61,900 bases of DNA from DAIRUS01 sp036803205. Its GTDB lineage: Bacteria > Patescibacteriota > Minisyncoccia > Minisyncoccales > GBS-2. The stretch is from assembly GCA_036803205.1 (NCBI GenBank), contig DAIRUS010000003.1, positions 1 through 61,900 of the forward strand. Direction: 5' to 3'. The notes below the pieces were generated by a model. The model ran no database searches and was not told the origin of the DNA. It saw only the letters and a program-made list of their open reading frames with translations. Shown piece by piece: positions 48,188-57,625 of this stretch. Every line of letters begins with the position of its first letter. Position 1 is the first letter of the stretch. The position numbers were made by a program, and so were the translations under genes.

Positions 48188-49547
48188 AGTTTAATTTTTC
48201 TTTTAAAAACGGAATTAAATCTTTAATTTTGACTCTTTCTTGCGCCATTGTATCACGATCGCGGACAGTTAAATCATCATTTTTAAAAGAATCAAAATCA
48301 ATAGTTAAACAAAAAACGGTTCCGATTTCGTCTTGACGGCGATATCTTCTTCCAATTGAACCTACTTCATCGTATTGACAAACAAAATGGGGCTTTAACA
48401 TTTGATAAACCTCCATAGCTTTTTTAACTAATTCGGGTCTATTTCTAACTAAAGGTAAAACCGCCACTTTTACGGGGGCAATTTTTTTATCTAATTTTAA
48501 TAAAATCTCAACTTCTTTTGTTGGCTTTGTCGTTTTTGTCCTTCCGCCGGGAATTTCTTGATAAGCATCGCACAAAAGGGCTAAAATTATTCTCTCCAAA
48601 CCAACGGTTGGCTCAATAACATAAGGATAATATTTTCTATTTTTTTCATCGTCAAAATATCGCAAATCCTGACCGGAAAATTCGGAATGCCTTTTTAAAT
48701 CATAATCGGCTCTATTGGCTATTCCGGCTAATTCCTGCCAGCCGAAAGGAAATTTATATTCAATATCAACAGTTCTTTTGGAATAATGGGCCAAACTTTC
48801 TTTGGGATGTTCAAACCTTTTCAGATTTTCTTTTTTTATTCCTAATTCTAAGAAAAATTTCTCCCATTTATCAACCCAGATCTCAAAATATTTTTCATCT
48901 TCGCCCGGTTTAACAAAGTATTCAATTTCGGCAATATCAAATTCCCTACCCCGAAAAATAAAATCACCCAAAGTAATCTCATTTCTAAACGACCTGCCAA
49001 TTTGGGCAATACCAAAGGGTAATTTCAATCTCATTGAATTTAAAACATTTTCAAAGTTGGTAAACATTGATTGAGCAGTTTCTGGCCTTAAGAAAGTTTG
49101 GTGAGCTTTATTTTCGACCGGGCCCAAAAAAGTTTTAAACATTAAATTAAACATTTTTGGTTCGGTGAATTCTTTGCTGCCGCAGTTTGGGCACTGATTT
49201 TTTGTTTGCCCTTTTCCCTGACCAACAAATCTACCAGCTAAGATATGATCAGCCCGATAACGAAAATGGCAATTTTTGCATTCAACCAGCGGATCGGTAA
49301 AATGCTCTAAGTGACCGGAGGCTTGCCAGACTTTAGGATGCATCAAAACTGTTCCTTCAATCAGAACGATATTTTCTTCTTCTAAAACAAATTTTTTTAT
49401 CCAAAATTCTCTCAAATTATTTTTCATCAAAGCTCCCAAAGGTCCCAAATCCCAAAGTCCTTCAACCCCTCCATAAATTTCCGAAGACTGAAAAATAAAT
49501 CCTCGCCGTTTAGCTAAAGAGATAATTTTTGCCATTAAGTCCCTCAT
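48180..49547 (-). CDS. glyS: Glycyl-tRNA synthetase, dimeric class II type
   Basis: This frame encodes 455 residues from ATG at 49547 (a second ATG at 49535 is also possible). RRGFIFQSSEIYGGVEGLWD and LGPLGALMKNNLREFW match the alpha2-type enzyme. LRPETAQSMFTNF and FRNEITLGDFIFRGREFDIAEIE with an internal break are motif 2 and its surroundings, and GLERIILALL is motif 3. Four cysteines (CKNCHFRY, CPNCGSKEF) form a zinc site. It charges tRNA-Gly. The anticodon-binding domain occupies about 350-455. Confidence 0.96.
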   Translation of the reverse strand: MRDLMAKIISLAKRRGFIFQSSEIYGGVEGLWDLGPLGALMKNNLREFWIKKFVLEEENIVLIEGTVLMHPKVWQASGHLEHFTDPLVECKNCHFRYRADHILAGRFVGQGKGQTKNQCPNCGSKEFTEPKMFNLMFKTFLGPVENKAHQTFLRPETAQSMFTNFENVLNSMRLKLPFGIAQIGRSFRNEITLGDFIFRGREFDIAEIEYFVKPGEDEKYFEIWVDKWEKFFLELGIKKENLKRFEHPKESLAHYSKRTVDIEYKFPFGWQELAGIANRADYDLKRHSEFSGQDLRYFDDEKNRKYYPYVIEPTVGLERIILALLCDAYQEIPGGRTKTTKPTKEVEILLKLDKKIAPVKVAVLPLVRNRPELVKKAMEVYQMLKPHFVCQYDEVGSIGRRYRRQDEIGTVFCLTIDFDSFKNDDLTVRDRDTMAQERVKIKDLIPFLKEKLNYA

Positions 49548-49556
49548 ATTGATAAA

Positions 49557-51221
49557 TTATTGGACTATTCCCATTTCCTTAGTAATTGTTTTATCATCTG
49601 GCAGGGTGGTATTTAGAGGAGAAATTTCATTGACTAAATCAGCTTCCGTCCAAGCATCTAAACCTTCAATCCTCACCTGACTGATAATTTCTGGGGTTTT
49701 ACCTTTTTCTGACTCTCCTGGCAATAAGGCAACCTGAAAAGCAATTGTCTGGCCGGGCTTGACAATTCCACTCCCCTTTTCCAAATCACCCACCGTCCAA
49801 ACAATCTCCCTTGAAACGGAATCAAAAGCAAACTTTGAGACTTGGTCTTCGGGAAAAATTTTTCCCGTAAGCTCAACAATTGGAGGAAGCTTAGCTTTAA
49901 CTTTTACATTTTTAACATCTGAATAATAATTTTTAGTCTGCCAGATGATTGTATAGGTTGTTTTCTGACCAACAATCGGCGGAATAGGTCCAGAGTTTCC
50001 AAAAATTTCATCATTAAAATATCCCCTCTGAACTAGTTCTAATTTTGTACTAACTTTGGTGACAAATTCTTCTTTCGCTTCACCAATAAAAATTTTATTT
50101 CGCAAAACTGGCTCTTTAATAGGGCCAAAATCTTCTTTTAATTTTATCCAAAAATCAACCTTTCCTTCATCCATTGGAAAAAGATATTGAAGTTTTTGAA
50201 TTTTTTTCCATTCAAAAATGATGGAATTGTCGCCAGGATGAGAAATACCTAACTCTGATTTAATTGTCTGAAAATCAAAAACTTCTCCTTCCAGTTTTGA
50301 AATCAAAGTTAAATTAACTAATTCTTCCTCGCCGATATTTTTAAAATAAATTTCATAGTGAAGCCAATCCCCAGGCATAGCAACATATTCTGGACTACCG
50401 TTAATTTCTTGACGCAGAAAGATTAAGGGTTTAACAATTTCTACTCCCTTGGTTGTTTCTTTCAATAAAATAAATTTACCATCCTTTACCATCCCCAGTT
50501 TGGCTTTAAAGACTTTAGCCTCCCCAACTTCTCCTGAAAGTCTGCCAGAAATTTCAATTCGCCCACCCTGGGATTTGTTTAAAAGTGGGATTTGCCATTC
50601 TGTTTTTTCAAGGGATTTTGGAATAGAAGAAACAAATTCAAAACCGGGGGGATATTCTACCTGACATCTTAAGCCTAATAGAGGAGAATCTAGGTTTGAG
50701 AAATAATTTATTCTAAAAATAAAATTTCCTCCGCTTGGAACTTTTGAGGCCAAATCAAATTCAAAGGTTAAAGGGATAGGTTTAATAATAGTGGTAAAAC
50801 TGGTTGTTGACTCATATCTTGCCTTGAGATTTTTTGGTTGGTAGCTCAAGATGGCTTTGGCAATTTTTGCTTCTCCTTCTTTACCTAAAATTTGGACCTT
50901 AAAAGAGAGACTTGCCTCTTGTCCAGGATAAATTGCCTCTCCCAATTTTTCGCTTTCAAAGATTTCTCTTTCAAAGATTTTTCCATCTTTGAGGGTGTTT
51001 TCTGGGGGGATAAAAACAAGTTGAGGTTTTTCTAATCTGAATTTCCCATTGTTTTTATATCTAACAATATATTCAACCTCCTCCAATAAGCCCACTTCTT
51101 TTGGCCCTAAAATTTCTAATTTTAAGTCTTCTTTTGAATAAACATTTCTCTGCCAATGCCAAACCAAAAAGGCCAAACCTAAAATAACAAAGAGAACAAA
51201 AAAATTAAAAACTTTTTTCAT
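49557..51221 (-). CDS. Membrane-anchored extracellular beta-sandwich repeat protein
   Basis: This frame encodes 554 residues from ATG at 51221. A single N-terminal helix (about 5-24) anchors it, and the remainder is extracellular, made of several immunoglobulin-like or DUF11/CARDB-like domains. Repeated patterns such as EYIVRYKNNGKFRLEKPQLV, FRINYFSNLDSPLLGLRCQV, YEIYFKNIGEEELVNLTLIS and TYTIIWQTKNYYSDVKNVKV mark four such units. It has no catalytic motif, and I infer a surface or adhesion role. The start is inside the end of recO (17-base overlap), and glyS follows after nine bases. Confidence 0.75.
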   Translation of the reverse strand: MKKVFNFFVLFVILGLAFLVWHWQRNVYSKEDLKLEILGPKEVGLLEEVEYIVRYKNNGKFRLEKPQLVFIPPENTLKDGKIFEREIFESEKLGEAIYPGQEASLSFKVQILGKEGEAKIAKAILSYQPKNLKARYESTTSFTTIIKPIPLTFEFDLASKVPSGGNFIFRINYFSNLDSPLLGLRCQVEYPPGFEFVSSIPKSLEKTEWQIPLLNKSQGGRIEISGRLSGEVGEAKVFKAKLGMVKDGKFILLKETTKGVEIVKPLIFLRQEINGSPEYVAMPGDWLHYEIYFKNIGEEELVNLTLISKLEGEVFDFQTIKSELGISHPGDNSIIFEWKKIQKLQYLFPMDEGKVDFWIKLKEDFGPIKEPVLRNKIFIGEAKEEFVTKVSTKLELVQRGYFNDEIFGNSGPIPPIVGQKTTYTIIWQTKNYYSDVKNVKVKAKLPPIVELTGKIFPEDQVSKFAFDSVSREIVWTVGDLEKGSGIVKPGQTIAFQVALLPGESEKGKTPEIISQVRIEGLDAWTEADLVNEISPLNTTLPDDKTITKEMGIVQ

Positions 51222-51948
51222 GATTAGTTTGCTCTGCAATCTGGGCACAATAGTTTTCTGAAATTTTTCTTAAAAAATCAAAATGAAACTTTTCAACCTT
51301 TAATCGCGATAATATTTTCCAGTCTTGTTTTAAAATCTCTCTCAATATCTTTACAATCTCTGGTTTTGTTTCAATGCCGGATTTGATTTCTTTAAAACAA
51401 TTTTGGCAAATTATTCCTCCTGCCCGGGAATTAAAATAAAGTTTTTCTGGCCGAAGTCGTTTTTGACAAGAGAGACAAAAATATAATTCCGGCTTATATC
51501 CTAAAAGAGAAAAAAGATTCCAAAAAAAATAGTAATAGACAATTCTCAATTTCCAATTACTAATTTCTGGTTTATTTAATATTTTGATAACCTCCAAAAG
51601 AAGACGCCAAATTTTTTCATCAGCCTCTTGACCTCTCACTAAATTATCAAAGACCTCTGAAATTTTATAGGCAATTTTTAACCTCACTAAACTCTTCCTT
51701 AAATTTTCAAATTTCTCAATGGAAATGGCATCAGTTAATGTTTTATAAGTTTTCCCTTGAATAAACTCAATCTCTGATAAATAGAAAATTTCTGTTCCTG
51801 CTCTCAATTTGGAAGTAATCTTTCTGATTGCCCTTCCTAAAACTTCTAATTTTCCAAAATCTTTTGTGTAAATCGTAAACAACTGATCAGCCTCCTCTCG
51901 GTCTTCTTTCTTCAAAAATAACCCTTGGGTTCGATAATGGAGGAACAT
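51205..51948 (-). CDS. recO: DNA repair protein RecO
   Basis: This frame encodes 247 residues from ATG at 51948. An OB-fold N-terminus (YRTQGLFLKKEDREEADQLF, TIYTKDFGKLEVLGRAIRKI) is followed by a helical domain and a zinc finger, CLSCQKRL and CQNCFKEI. RecO loads RecA onto SSB-coated DNA with RecR and joins in strand annealing. It fits with DprA and ComEC in a cell able to recombine incoming DNA. Confidence 0.9.
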   Translation of the reverse strand: MFLHYRTQGLFLKKEDREEADQLFTIYTKDFGKLEVLGRAIRKITSKLRAGTEIFYLSEIEFIQGKTYKTLTDAISIEKFENLRKSLVRLKIAYKISEVFDNLVRGQEADEKIWRLLLEVIKILNKPEISNWKLRIVYYYFFWNLFSLLGYKPELYFCLSCQKRLRPEKLYFNSRAGGIICQNCFKEIKSGIETKPEIVKILREILKQDWKILSRLKVEKFHFDFLRKISENYCAQIAEQTNHEKSF

Positions 51949-51970
51949 TTTTAATTATATTGAAGTTGAC

Positions 51971-52273
51971 TTATTTGAATCCAAAAGACCTTTTAATCCG
52001 TTCAATTAGTTGAGTATCAACTGGGTCACGAGTGTTATTCCTCATCTTTTCTAGTCCTTCCAAAAATTCTTTACGTGTAATATGTGGGCTCCCAGGATTA
52101 TGATATCCTTCCATCACTCTTTTCACATATTCTCTTGGTATGCCCAACATGGGTAATCTTGAAACGAGTTTGTTAAATTGGTTCACTGTAATCCGACCTC
52201 CATAGCGACTAAAAATATCAGAATGAGAAGGTCTTCCTGACGGTGTCTTTTGGGGCTTAGAAAAAGGTGCCAT
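51971..52273 (-). CDS. Small conserved-looking protein, EF-hand-like spacing (100 residues)
   Basis: This frame encodes 100 residues from ATG at 52273; the frame upstream to 52294 starts at another ATG but adds seven unlikely residues. The basic, proline-rich start MAPFSKPQKTPSGRPSHSDI is followed by two helix pairs (RITVNQFNKLVSRLPMLGIP and HITRKEFLEGLEKMRNNTRD). The spacing recalls paired EF-hands without the acidic calcium ligands. It ends in a basic helix. No family is recognised. It sits between a CaCA antiporter and recO with short gaps, so it is co-transcribed. Confidence 0.6.
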   Translation of the reverse strand: MAPFSKPQKTPSGRPSHSDIFSRYGGRITVNQFNKLVSRLPMLGIPREYVKRVMEGYHNPGSPHITRKEFLEGLEKMRNNTRDPVDTQLIERIKRSFGFK

Positions 52274-52314
52274 ATTAATATTAAAATTAAACAATTAATC
52301 AAACGACCTTTATT

Positions 52315-53322
52315 TTAAAAAATGTCAAAAAGTTTAACCACAAACAAAATATAAATTAATAAAAACATTGAACCTTCCCAAATACTGATCCGACGGGTAA
52401 TTCCGGAAATAATCAAAAGCAAAGTGGCAATAACCATAAAGGGAAAACCGATATAAAAAGTTAAAGAATCAACAATTAAAGGCTTAAACAAACCAGACAA
52501 ACCCATCACTGTTAGGCTATTAAAGACATTGGAGCCAAAAACATTACCCAAAGCAATTTCATACTTTTTCTGCCAGGCTGCTCTAACTGAAACGATCAGT
52601 TCGGGAAGAGAGGTGCCAACTGCTACTCCCAAAATAGTAATCAAGGAAGTGGTTATTTTTAAAATTTCAGACAATTTCAAAACTGAATCGATTAGATAAT
52701 TAGCACCTAAAATCAAACTGGCTATTCCTAAAATCAGAAAAAGCAAGGTTTTAAATTCAATTTTTTCTACTTTTTCCCTCACCTCTCTCCGGTCTACTCT
52801 TGAAGGTAAAACTTCGAAAATTTCTCCCGGCACCATTTCTTCTGGTAATAGCTTCTCTGGCACTTCTGATCTCTGGGCGATAGTATAAAAAAGATAGACT
52901 AAAAAGGCAATTAAAAGCAAAAATCCCTCTTGCCAAACAACCTTTCCGTCTAAAAGAATAAAGCCAAATAAAACCGTAGTTGAAGCCAGTAGGGGTAAAT
53001 CAACGTCAATTAAGCTTCTTCTGACCGCTAATCTCCTCCCCACCACCGCTGATAATCCAACAATTAAAAGAATATTGGCAATGTTTGAACCAATCACATT
53101 AGCTGCCACGATTTCCGTTGCTTCTTTAAAAACAGCTGTTAAAGAAGAAGCCAGTTCGGGAAAAGAAGTGCCAATAGCAACAATAGTGACACCAATAATA
53201 AAAGGAGAAATCTTTAGAGCTAGTCCTATTTTTTCTGAACTTTCAACAAACCAATCTGCGCCTTTTACTAAAATAATTAGGCTTAAGACAAAAATTAATG
53301 ACCAGAAAATTAAAATTGCCAT
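52315..53322 (-). CDS. CaCA-family calcium/sodium:proton exchanger
   Basis: This frame encodes 335 residues from ATG at 53322. The two internally repeated alpha motifs are present: AIGTSFPELASSLTAVF with NVIGSNIANILLIVGL, and AVGTSLPELIVSVRAAW with GNVFGSNVFNSLTVMGL. They place the ion-binding glutamates at the centre of each half. About ten membrane helices are predicted. The central cytoplasmic loop (about 145-185) is charged. Members exchange calcium for sodium or protons. It starts one base after the ileS stop on the same strand. Confidence 0.93.
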   Translation of the reverse strand: MAILIFWSLIFVLSLIILVKGADWFVESSEKIGLALKISPFIIGVTIVAIGTSFPELASSLTAVFKEATEIVAANVIGSNIANILLIVGLSAVVGRRLAVRRSLIDVDLPLLASTTVLFGFILLDGKVVWQEGFLLLIAFLVYLFYTIAQRSEVPEKLLPEEMVPGEIFEVLPSRVDRREVREKVEKIEFKTLLFLILGIASLILGANYLIDSVLKLSEILKITTSLITILGVAVGTSLPELIVSVRAAWQKKYEIALGNVFGSNVFNSLTVMGLSGLFKPLIVDSLTFYIGFPFMVIATLLLIISGITRRISIWEGSMFLLIYILFVVKLFDIF

Positions 53323-53323
53323 T

Positions 53324-56300
53324 TTAAATTTTCTTTATCGCTAAGTGTAAAGTTTGACCTTCAATTTTTATTTCTTTTTCCAGATCAAAAACAATTTTTT
53401 CTTTTTCCGAATAAAAATCTTTTATCTTTGCCTGAAGAGCAATGAGTTTCTGATTTTTAAGTAAAATTTCAGCCAAACTTCCCTCTGTGGAATATCTTAC
53501 CATAATTTTATCTTTTGGTCTAAATCCGGCCTCTTTTCTCATTGATTGAATGTAGCGAATAACTTCTCGCAAAATCCCTTCTTCTTTCAGTTCGGAAGTA
53601 ATTTTTGTATCCAATTCTATTTCTTTTTTAATTCTTCCATCAAAAACTATTTCTTTTACATTCACTTCCTCTTTTAATAATTTTAATAATTTATCATCAA
53701 ACCTAAGCTTTAAATCTTTTATTTTTAGCCTTGAAAGGGGCTGCCTCACTTTTATTTTTGCATTTGACCTTTCAGCTAAAACTAAAGTTGCCATTTCCCT
53801 GATTTTTTCCATTTTCTTTTCCAAATTCTTATCAATCAACTCTTTGTTTGCTTTTGACCAGTCAACTAAATGGATGGAGGTTGGTAGTCGAAAGTTAAAA
53901 CTCAAAAGTTTTTGATAAATGAATTCGCTTAAAAATGGGATAAATGGAGCGGATAATTTGCTGATGGTCAAAAGGACAAATCCTAAAGTTTGAGAAACTA
54001 TTTCAAGTTCTTTTTTTGTTTCTGGTTTTTGAAACCTTTCCCTTGACCTCCTAATATACCAAAGAGAAAGCTCATCAGCAACAAATTTTTCAATTAATCT
54101 TGCCCCTTTAGTTATATCGTAGTTGTCTAAACTTTCAGTAACATCTTGAATTAAAGTATTTAGTTTCGAAATAATCCATTTGTCTAAAACATTTTCCCCT
54201 CTCAGAGGATAAGACTTTCTTATTATTCTCCTAAAATTGGAAGTGGTCTTAGCATAGGTTTGGAAAAATAAAAAGCAATTCCAAAAAATGATTATGAATT
54301 TCCTTAAACTTTCTTCAATATCTTTTTCCGAAAATAGTTTTGCCTCGCCTGGTTGATTAATAGTGTAAAAATACCATCTGACAGCATCGACTCCGTATTT
54401 TTCAATAATATACCAGGGGTCAACTACGTTACCTTTTGACTTAGACATTTTTTCTCCCTTTTCATCTAAAACATGACCCAAAGAAATAACATTTTTGTAA
54501 CTCGGACCAAAGTCCAAAAGAGTAGAAATTGCCAATAGAGTATAAAACCAACCCCGGGTTTGGTCTATTCCTTCGGAGATATAGTCAGCGGGAAATAATA
54601 TTTTTTTAATTAACTTTCGATAGTTTTGGATTTTAAGCTCGAGGTTTTTGGTTTTAAAACAAGAAAGTGGGAAATGGGCTTGGGCAAAAGGCATTGCTCC
54701 AGAGTCAAACCAACAATCAACCACTTCTGAGACTCTTGCCATTAAATTGCCGCACTTTGGACAATAAAATCTTACCTCATCAATATACGGCCGATGAAAA
54801 TCTAATTCTCCTTTCTCATTCATTGGTAAAAATTTAAATTCTAATCTTCTTAACTCGCCATTTTTAATAATGCCCTTTTTCTTTTTTTCCGCAACTAATT
54901 CTTTTTTTGTTTGTCCCTTCAAGGCTCCTGCCAACAGCCAGAAAGGATCACCATGACCAACAATTAAGATTTTTTTATCCTGATATTTTTTATCAATTTC
55001 TTTTAAAAATTCAGTCATTCTCATTTGGCAATGAAGCCAACTTTCTCCTTTTGGTAACTTTTTTTCAAAGCGCTCTTCAGAAATTGGAAAATCCCGAAAA
55101 TATTCTTCTTTTGGTCGACCATGGTAAATGCCCAAATTAATATCTCTTAATCTTCTGTCGAAATTGACTTTTAATTTCAACTCTTTGGCTATAATTTCAG
55201 CAGTTTGTTTTGTCCGGAAAAAATCGGAAGAATAAATCAAATCAATCCCTAATTTTTTCAATTTCGGAATCACTCTTTTTATTTGCTCAACTCCCTCTTC
55301 TGTTAAACCAATGGGTTCTTTTTCTGGAAAAGGATAGGTCAGGTCTTTTTTTCTTGTTTGATAAATTGTTTGGCCATGTCTTAAGAAAAAATATTGATTG
55401 GTCGAAAATTTTTGAGAAAGTAAATCTCTTTTTCCGCCAATGACTTCTAAGTATTGGCAACTTTGGCATTGCCAAATTGGCAAAGGTGTCCCCCAATACC
55501 TTTCTCTCGATAGGGCCCAATCTTTTATTTCTTTTAACCATTCACCAAATCTCCCTTCTTTTAAATGTCCTGGAATCCAATTGATTTTTTGATTATTTTT
55601 GATTAAGTTTTCCTTCAGGGCGGTCATTCTAATAAACCAACTTTTTTTAGCATAATAAAGAAGGTGGCTGCGGCATCTCCAGCAAAAAGGATAATCGTGT
55701 TCGTACAATTCTTCCTTAAAAAGCAAGTTTCTCTCTTTGAGGTCTTCAATAATTAGTGGATCAGCTTTTTTGACGAAAAGTCCGGCCCATTTTTTGATAT
55801 CAAGCCTAAACCTTCCTTCTTCATCAACTGTTAACAAAATTGGAAACTCCGGCCTATTCTCCAATCGGTAATTTTCATTTACCAATTTTATTAATGCCAA
55901 GTCTTCCTCTCCAAAAGCCGGGGCAATATGAACCAAGCCTGTCCCCTCTTCCAATGAAACAAAATCAGCCGGAAGAGTTTTGTAAATTGTTATTCCCACC
56001 CGGGATTCAACCGGATAAAGAGGTTGATAGTAAAGATTAACCAAATCTTTTCCTTGAAACTCTTTTACAATTTCTCCTTGAATACCTGTAGCTTCAATCC
56101 GCTCTTTAGCCAGAATTAAAAACTCCTGGCCAATTTTTAATTTGGCATAAACGAAATTTTCATTTAGAGCAATGGCTACATTTCCTGGTAAAGTCCAAGG
56201 GGTGGTTGTCCAAACTAAAAGAGAGGTGTTTTTGAATTCCGGATTTAAAATGGGAAATTTAACATAGATTGAAGGCTCCTTTATTTTTTCGTAACCCAAA

Positions 56301-56866
56301 GCTAGCTCGTGACTAGAAAGAGAGGTTTGACACCGCGGACAATAAGGAACAACTTTAAAATCTTGATATAACAGTCCTTTTTGCCAAATGGTTTTTAAAA
56401 TCCACCAGACGCTTTCAATGTATTCAGGGGTATAAGTAATATAGGGGTCTTTCATGTCTAGCCAAAAACCAATCCTTTCGGTCAATTTCTCCCAATCTTT
56501 TTTGTATTGCCAGACAGATTTTTTACATTCTTCGTTGAATTTGGCAATGCCATATTTTTCTATCTCTCTTTTTGATTTCAATCCTAATTTTTTTTCAATT
56601 TCCAATTCAACCGGCAAGCCGTGAGTATCCCAACCCGCCCTTCTTAAAACTCTAAATCCTTGCATCGTTTTGTAGCGACAAATAATATCTTTAAAAACCC
56701 GACTCAAAACATGATGGATTCCCGGCTTGGCATTAGCCGTCGGTGGCCCCTCATAAAAAACAAAATCAATTTTCTTTTTTCTTCTTTTGATGCTATTTTC
56801 AAAAATTCTATTTTTCTTCCAAAACCTAAGTACTTTTTCCTCTAATTTTGGAAAGTTTATCTCCAT
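53324..56866 (-). CDS. ileS: Isoleucyl-tRNA synthetase with inserted histidine-phosphatase domain
   Basis: This frame encodes 1180 residues from ATG at 56866. The HIGH-type region is YEGPPTANAKPGIHHVLSRV, KMSKS is in GEKMSKSKGNVVDPWYI, and an editing domain with VWTTTPWTLPGNVAIAL lies at about 190-400. At about residues 487-680, between the cysteine pair IWQCQSCQYLE and the second pair YCPKCGNLM, lies a complete histidine-phosphatase domain. It has FFLRHGQTIY (His497), IYSSDFFRTKQTAEI, a GES glutamate and ILIVGHGDPFWLL (His638). Ordinary IleRS has only a few dozen residues at this site. All four phosphatase catalytic residues are kept. The gene heads the long minus-strand run down to metG. 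Confidence 0.95.
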   Translation of the reverse strand: MEINFPKLEEKVLRFWKKNRIFENSIKRRKKKIDFVFYEGPPTANAKPGIHHVLSRVFKDIICRYKTMQGFRVLRRAGWDTHGLPVELEIEKKLGLKSKREIEKYGIAKFNEECKKSVWQYKKDWEKLTERIGFWLDMKDPYITYTPEYIESVWWILKTIWQKGLLYQDFKVVPYCPRCQTSLSSHELALGYEKIKEPSIYVKFPILNPEFKNTSLLVWTTTPWTLPGNVAIALNENFVYAKLKIGQEFLILAKERIEATGIQGEIVKEFQGKDLVNLYYQPLYPVESRVGITIYKTLPADFVSLEEGTGLVHIAPAFGEEDLALIKLVNENYRLENRPEFPILLTVDEEGRFRLDIKKWAGLFVKKADPLIIEDLKERNLLFKEELYEHDYPFCWRCRSHLLYYAKKSWFIRMTALKENLIKNNQKINWIPGHLKEGRFGEWLKEIKDWALSRERYWGTPLPIWQCQSCQYLEVIGGKRDLLSQKFSTNQYFFLRHGQTIYQTRKKDLTYPFPEKEPIGLTEEGVEQIKRVIPKLKKLGIDLIYSSDFFRTKQTAEIIAKELKLKVNFDRRLRDINLGIYHGRPKEEYFRDFPISEERFEKKLPKGESWLHCQMRMTEFLKEIDKKYQDKKILIVGHGDPFWLLAGALKGQTKKELVAEKKKKGIIKNGELRRLEFKFLPMNEKGELDFHRPYIDEVRFYCPKCGNLMARVSEVVDCWFDSGAMPFAQAHFPLSCFKTKNLELKIQNYRKLIKKILFPADYISEGIDQTRGWFYTLLAISTLLDFGPSYKNVISLGHVLDEKGEKMSKSKGNVVDPWYIIEKYGVDAVRWYFYTINQPGEAKLFSEKDIEESLRKFIIIFWNCFLFFQTYAKTTSNFRRIIRKSYPLRGENVLDKWIISKLNTLIQDVTESLDNYDITKGARLIEKFVADELSLWYIRRSRERFQKPETKKELEIVSQTLGFVLLTISKLSAPFIPFLSEFIYQKLLSFNFRLPTSIHLVDWSKANKELIDKNLEKKMEKIREMATLVLAERSNAKIKVRQPLSRLKIKDLKLRFDDKLLKLLKEEVNVKEIVFDGRIKKEIELDTKITSELKEEGILREVIRYIQSMRKEAGFRPKDKIMVRYSTEGSLAEILLKNQKLIALQAKIKDFYSEKEKIVFDLEKEIKIEGQTLHLAIKKI

Positions 56867-56957
56867 ATATTTTTAGAATATCATTTTAACTAAATTTAAG
56901 CAAAATAGAAAAGTCTTCACCTTAATCAAAAATTCAATACCAAACTTCTTCCTCCTC

Positions 56958-57009
56958 GACACCCCTCAAATACTCCATTTAATTGCCATGGCATTTATTT
57001 GGAGTATAA
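56958..57009. repeat. Left inverted repeat of paralogue B
   Basis: This is a perfect 52-base match to the reverse complement of 57626-57677. It includes arms atactcca/tggagtat around gccatggc, and an outer tail with acacccctcaa. The inner end carries the -10 sequence TATAAT (57005-57010) for the gene at 57034. Confidence 0.9.
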
Positions 57010-57033
57010 TAAATATGGAGAAAGGTGGATTTT

Positions 57034-57606
57034 ATGAGTAAATATAAATATTATTTTAAAAAACCTAGGTCTGAAATTGTGAAAGATATTTTGAGTTGGT
57101 TAATGATTGGTGGGGCGGTTTATATTGCCGCTTCTTCCCCTTATTTTATTCACAATTTATTAAAAGCTTTTAAAAGAGGAAGACTATATCCTGAAAAGAA
57201 AGTTTATAATACATTTTATAAACTTCGAAAACAAGGGTGCATTAAAATTGAAAAAAAAGGAAAACAAATCTATATCTCTTTAACCGAAGAAGGAAAAAGA
57301 AAGGTTGGTTGGCTTCAAATAGATAGTTTGAAAATAAAAAAACCAAAAAAATGGGATAGAAAGTGGAGGATGGTTATTTTTGATATTTCTCAATTGAAAA
57401 AAATTTATCGAGAGGCTTTAAGGGGAAAATTGAAGGAGCTTGGCTTTTATCCTTTTCAAAAAAGTGTTTGGGTCTATCCTTATCCTTGTCAAGATGAAAT
57501 CGCTCTCCTTAGAGATTTTTTTGGTTTAACCTATAAAGAACTTTGTCTTATTACTGCTGAAAATATAGAGAAGGCGGATTTTTTACATAAAATTTTTAAA
57601 CTTTAA
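57034..57606 (+). CDS. PaaX/Cas2-like protein, paralogue B
   Basis: This frame encodes 190 residues from ATG at 57034, with gagaaaggtgg upstream as ribosome binding site; the frame extends to a GTG at 57025. Its layout equals that of paralogue A: a hydrophobic helix ending VYIAASSPYFIHNLLKAF, a winged-helix-like part with TEEGKRKVGWLQIDSLKIKK, and a Cas2/PaaX-C ferredoxin-like part WRMVIFDISQLKKI with GFYPFQKSVWVYPYPCQDE. It keeps the strand-1 aspartate. A promoter -10 lies at the inner end of the left repeat. It may be a repressor, a nuclease or an integrase-associated protein; the flanking repeats hint at mobility or autoregulation. Confidence 0.75.
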   Translation: MSKYKYYFKKPRSEIVKDILSWLMIGGAVYIAASSPYFIHNLLKAFKRGRLYPEKKVYNTFYKLRKQGCIKIEKKGKQIYISLTEEGKRKVGWLQIDSLKIKKPKKWDRKWRMVIFDISQLKKIYREALRGKLKELGFYPFQKSVWVYPYPCQDEIALLRDFFGLTYKELCLITAENIEKADFLHKIFKL

Positions 57607-57625
57607 ACTTTCAACTTATACTCAC

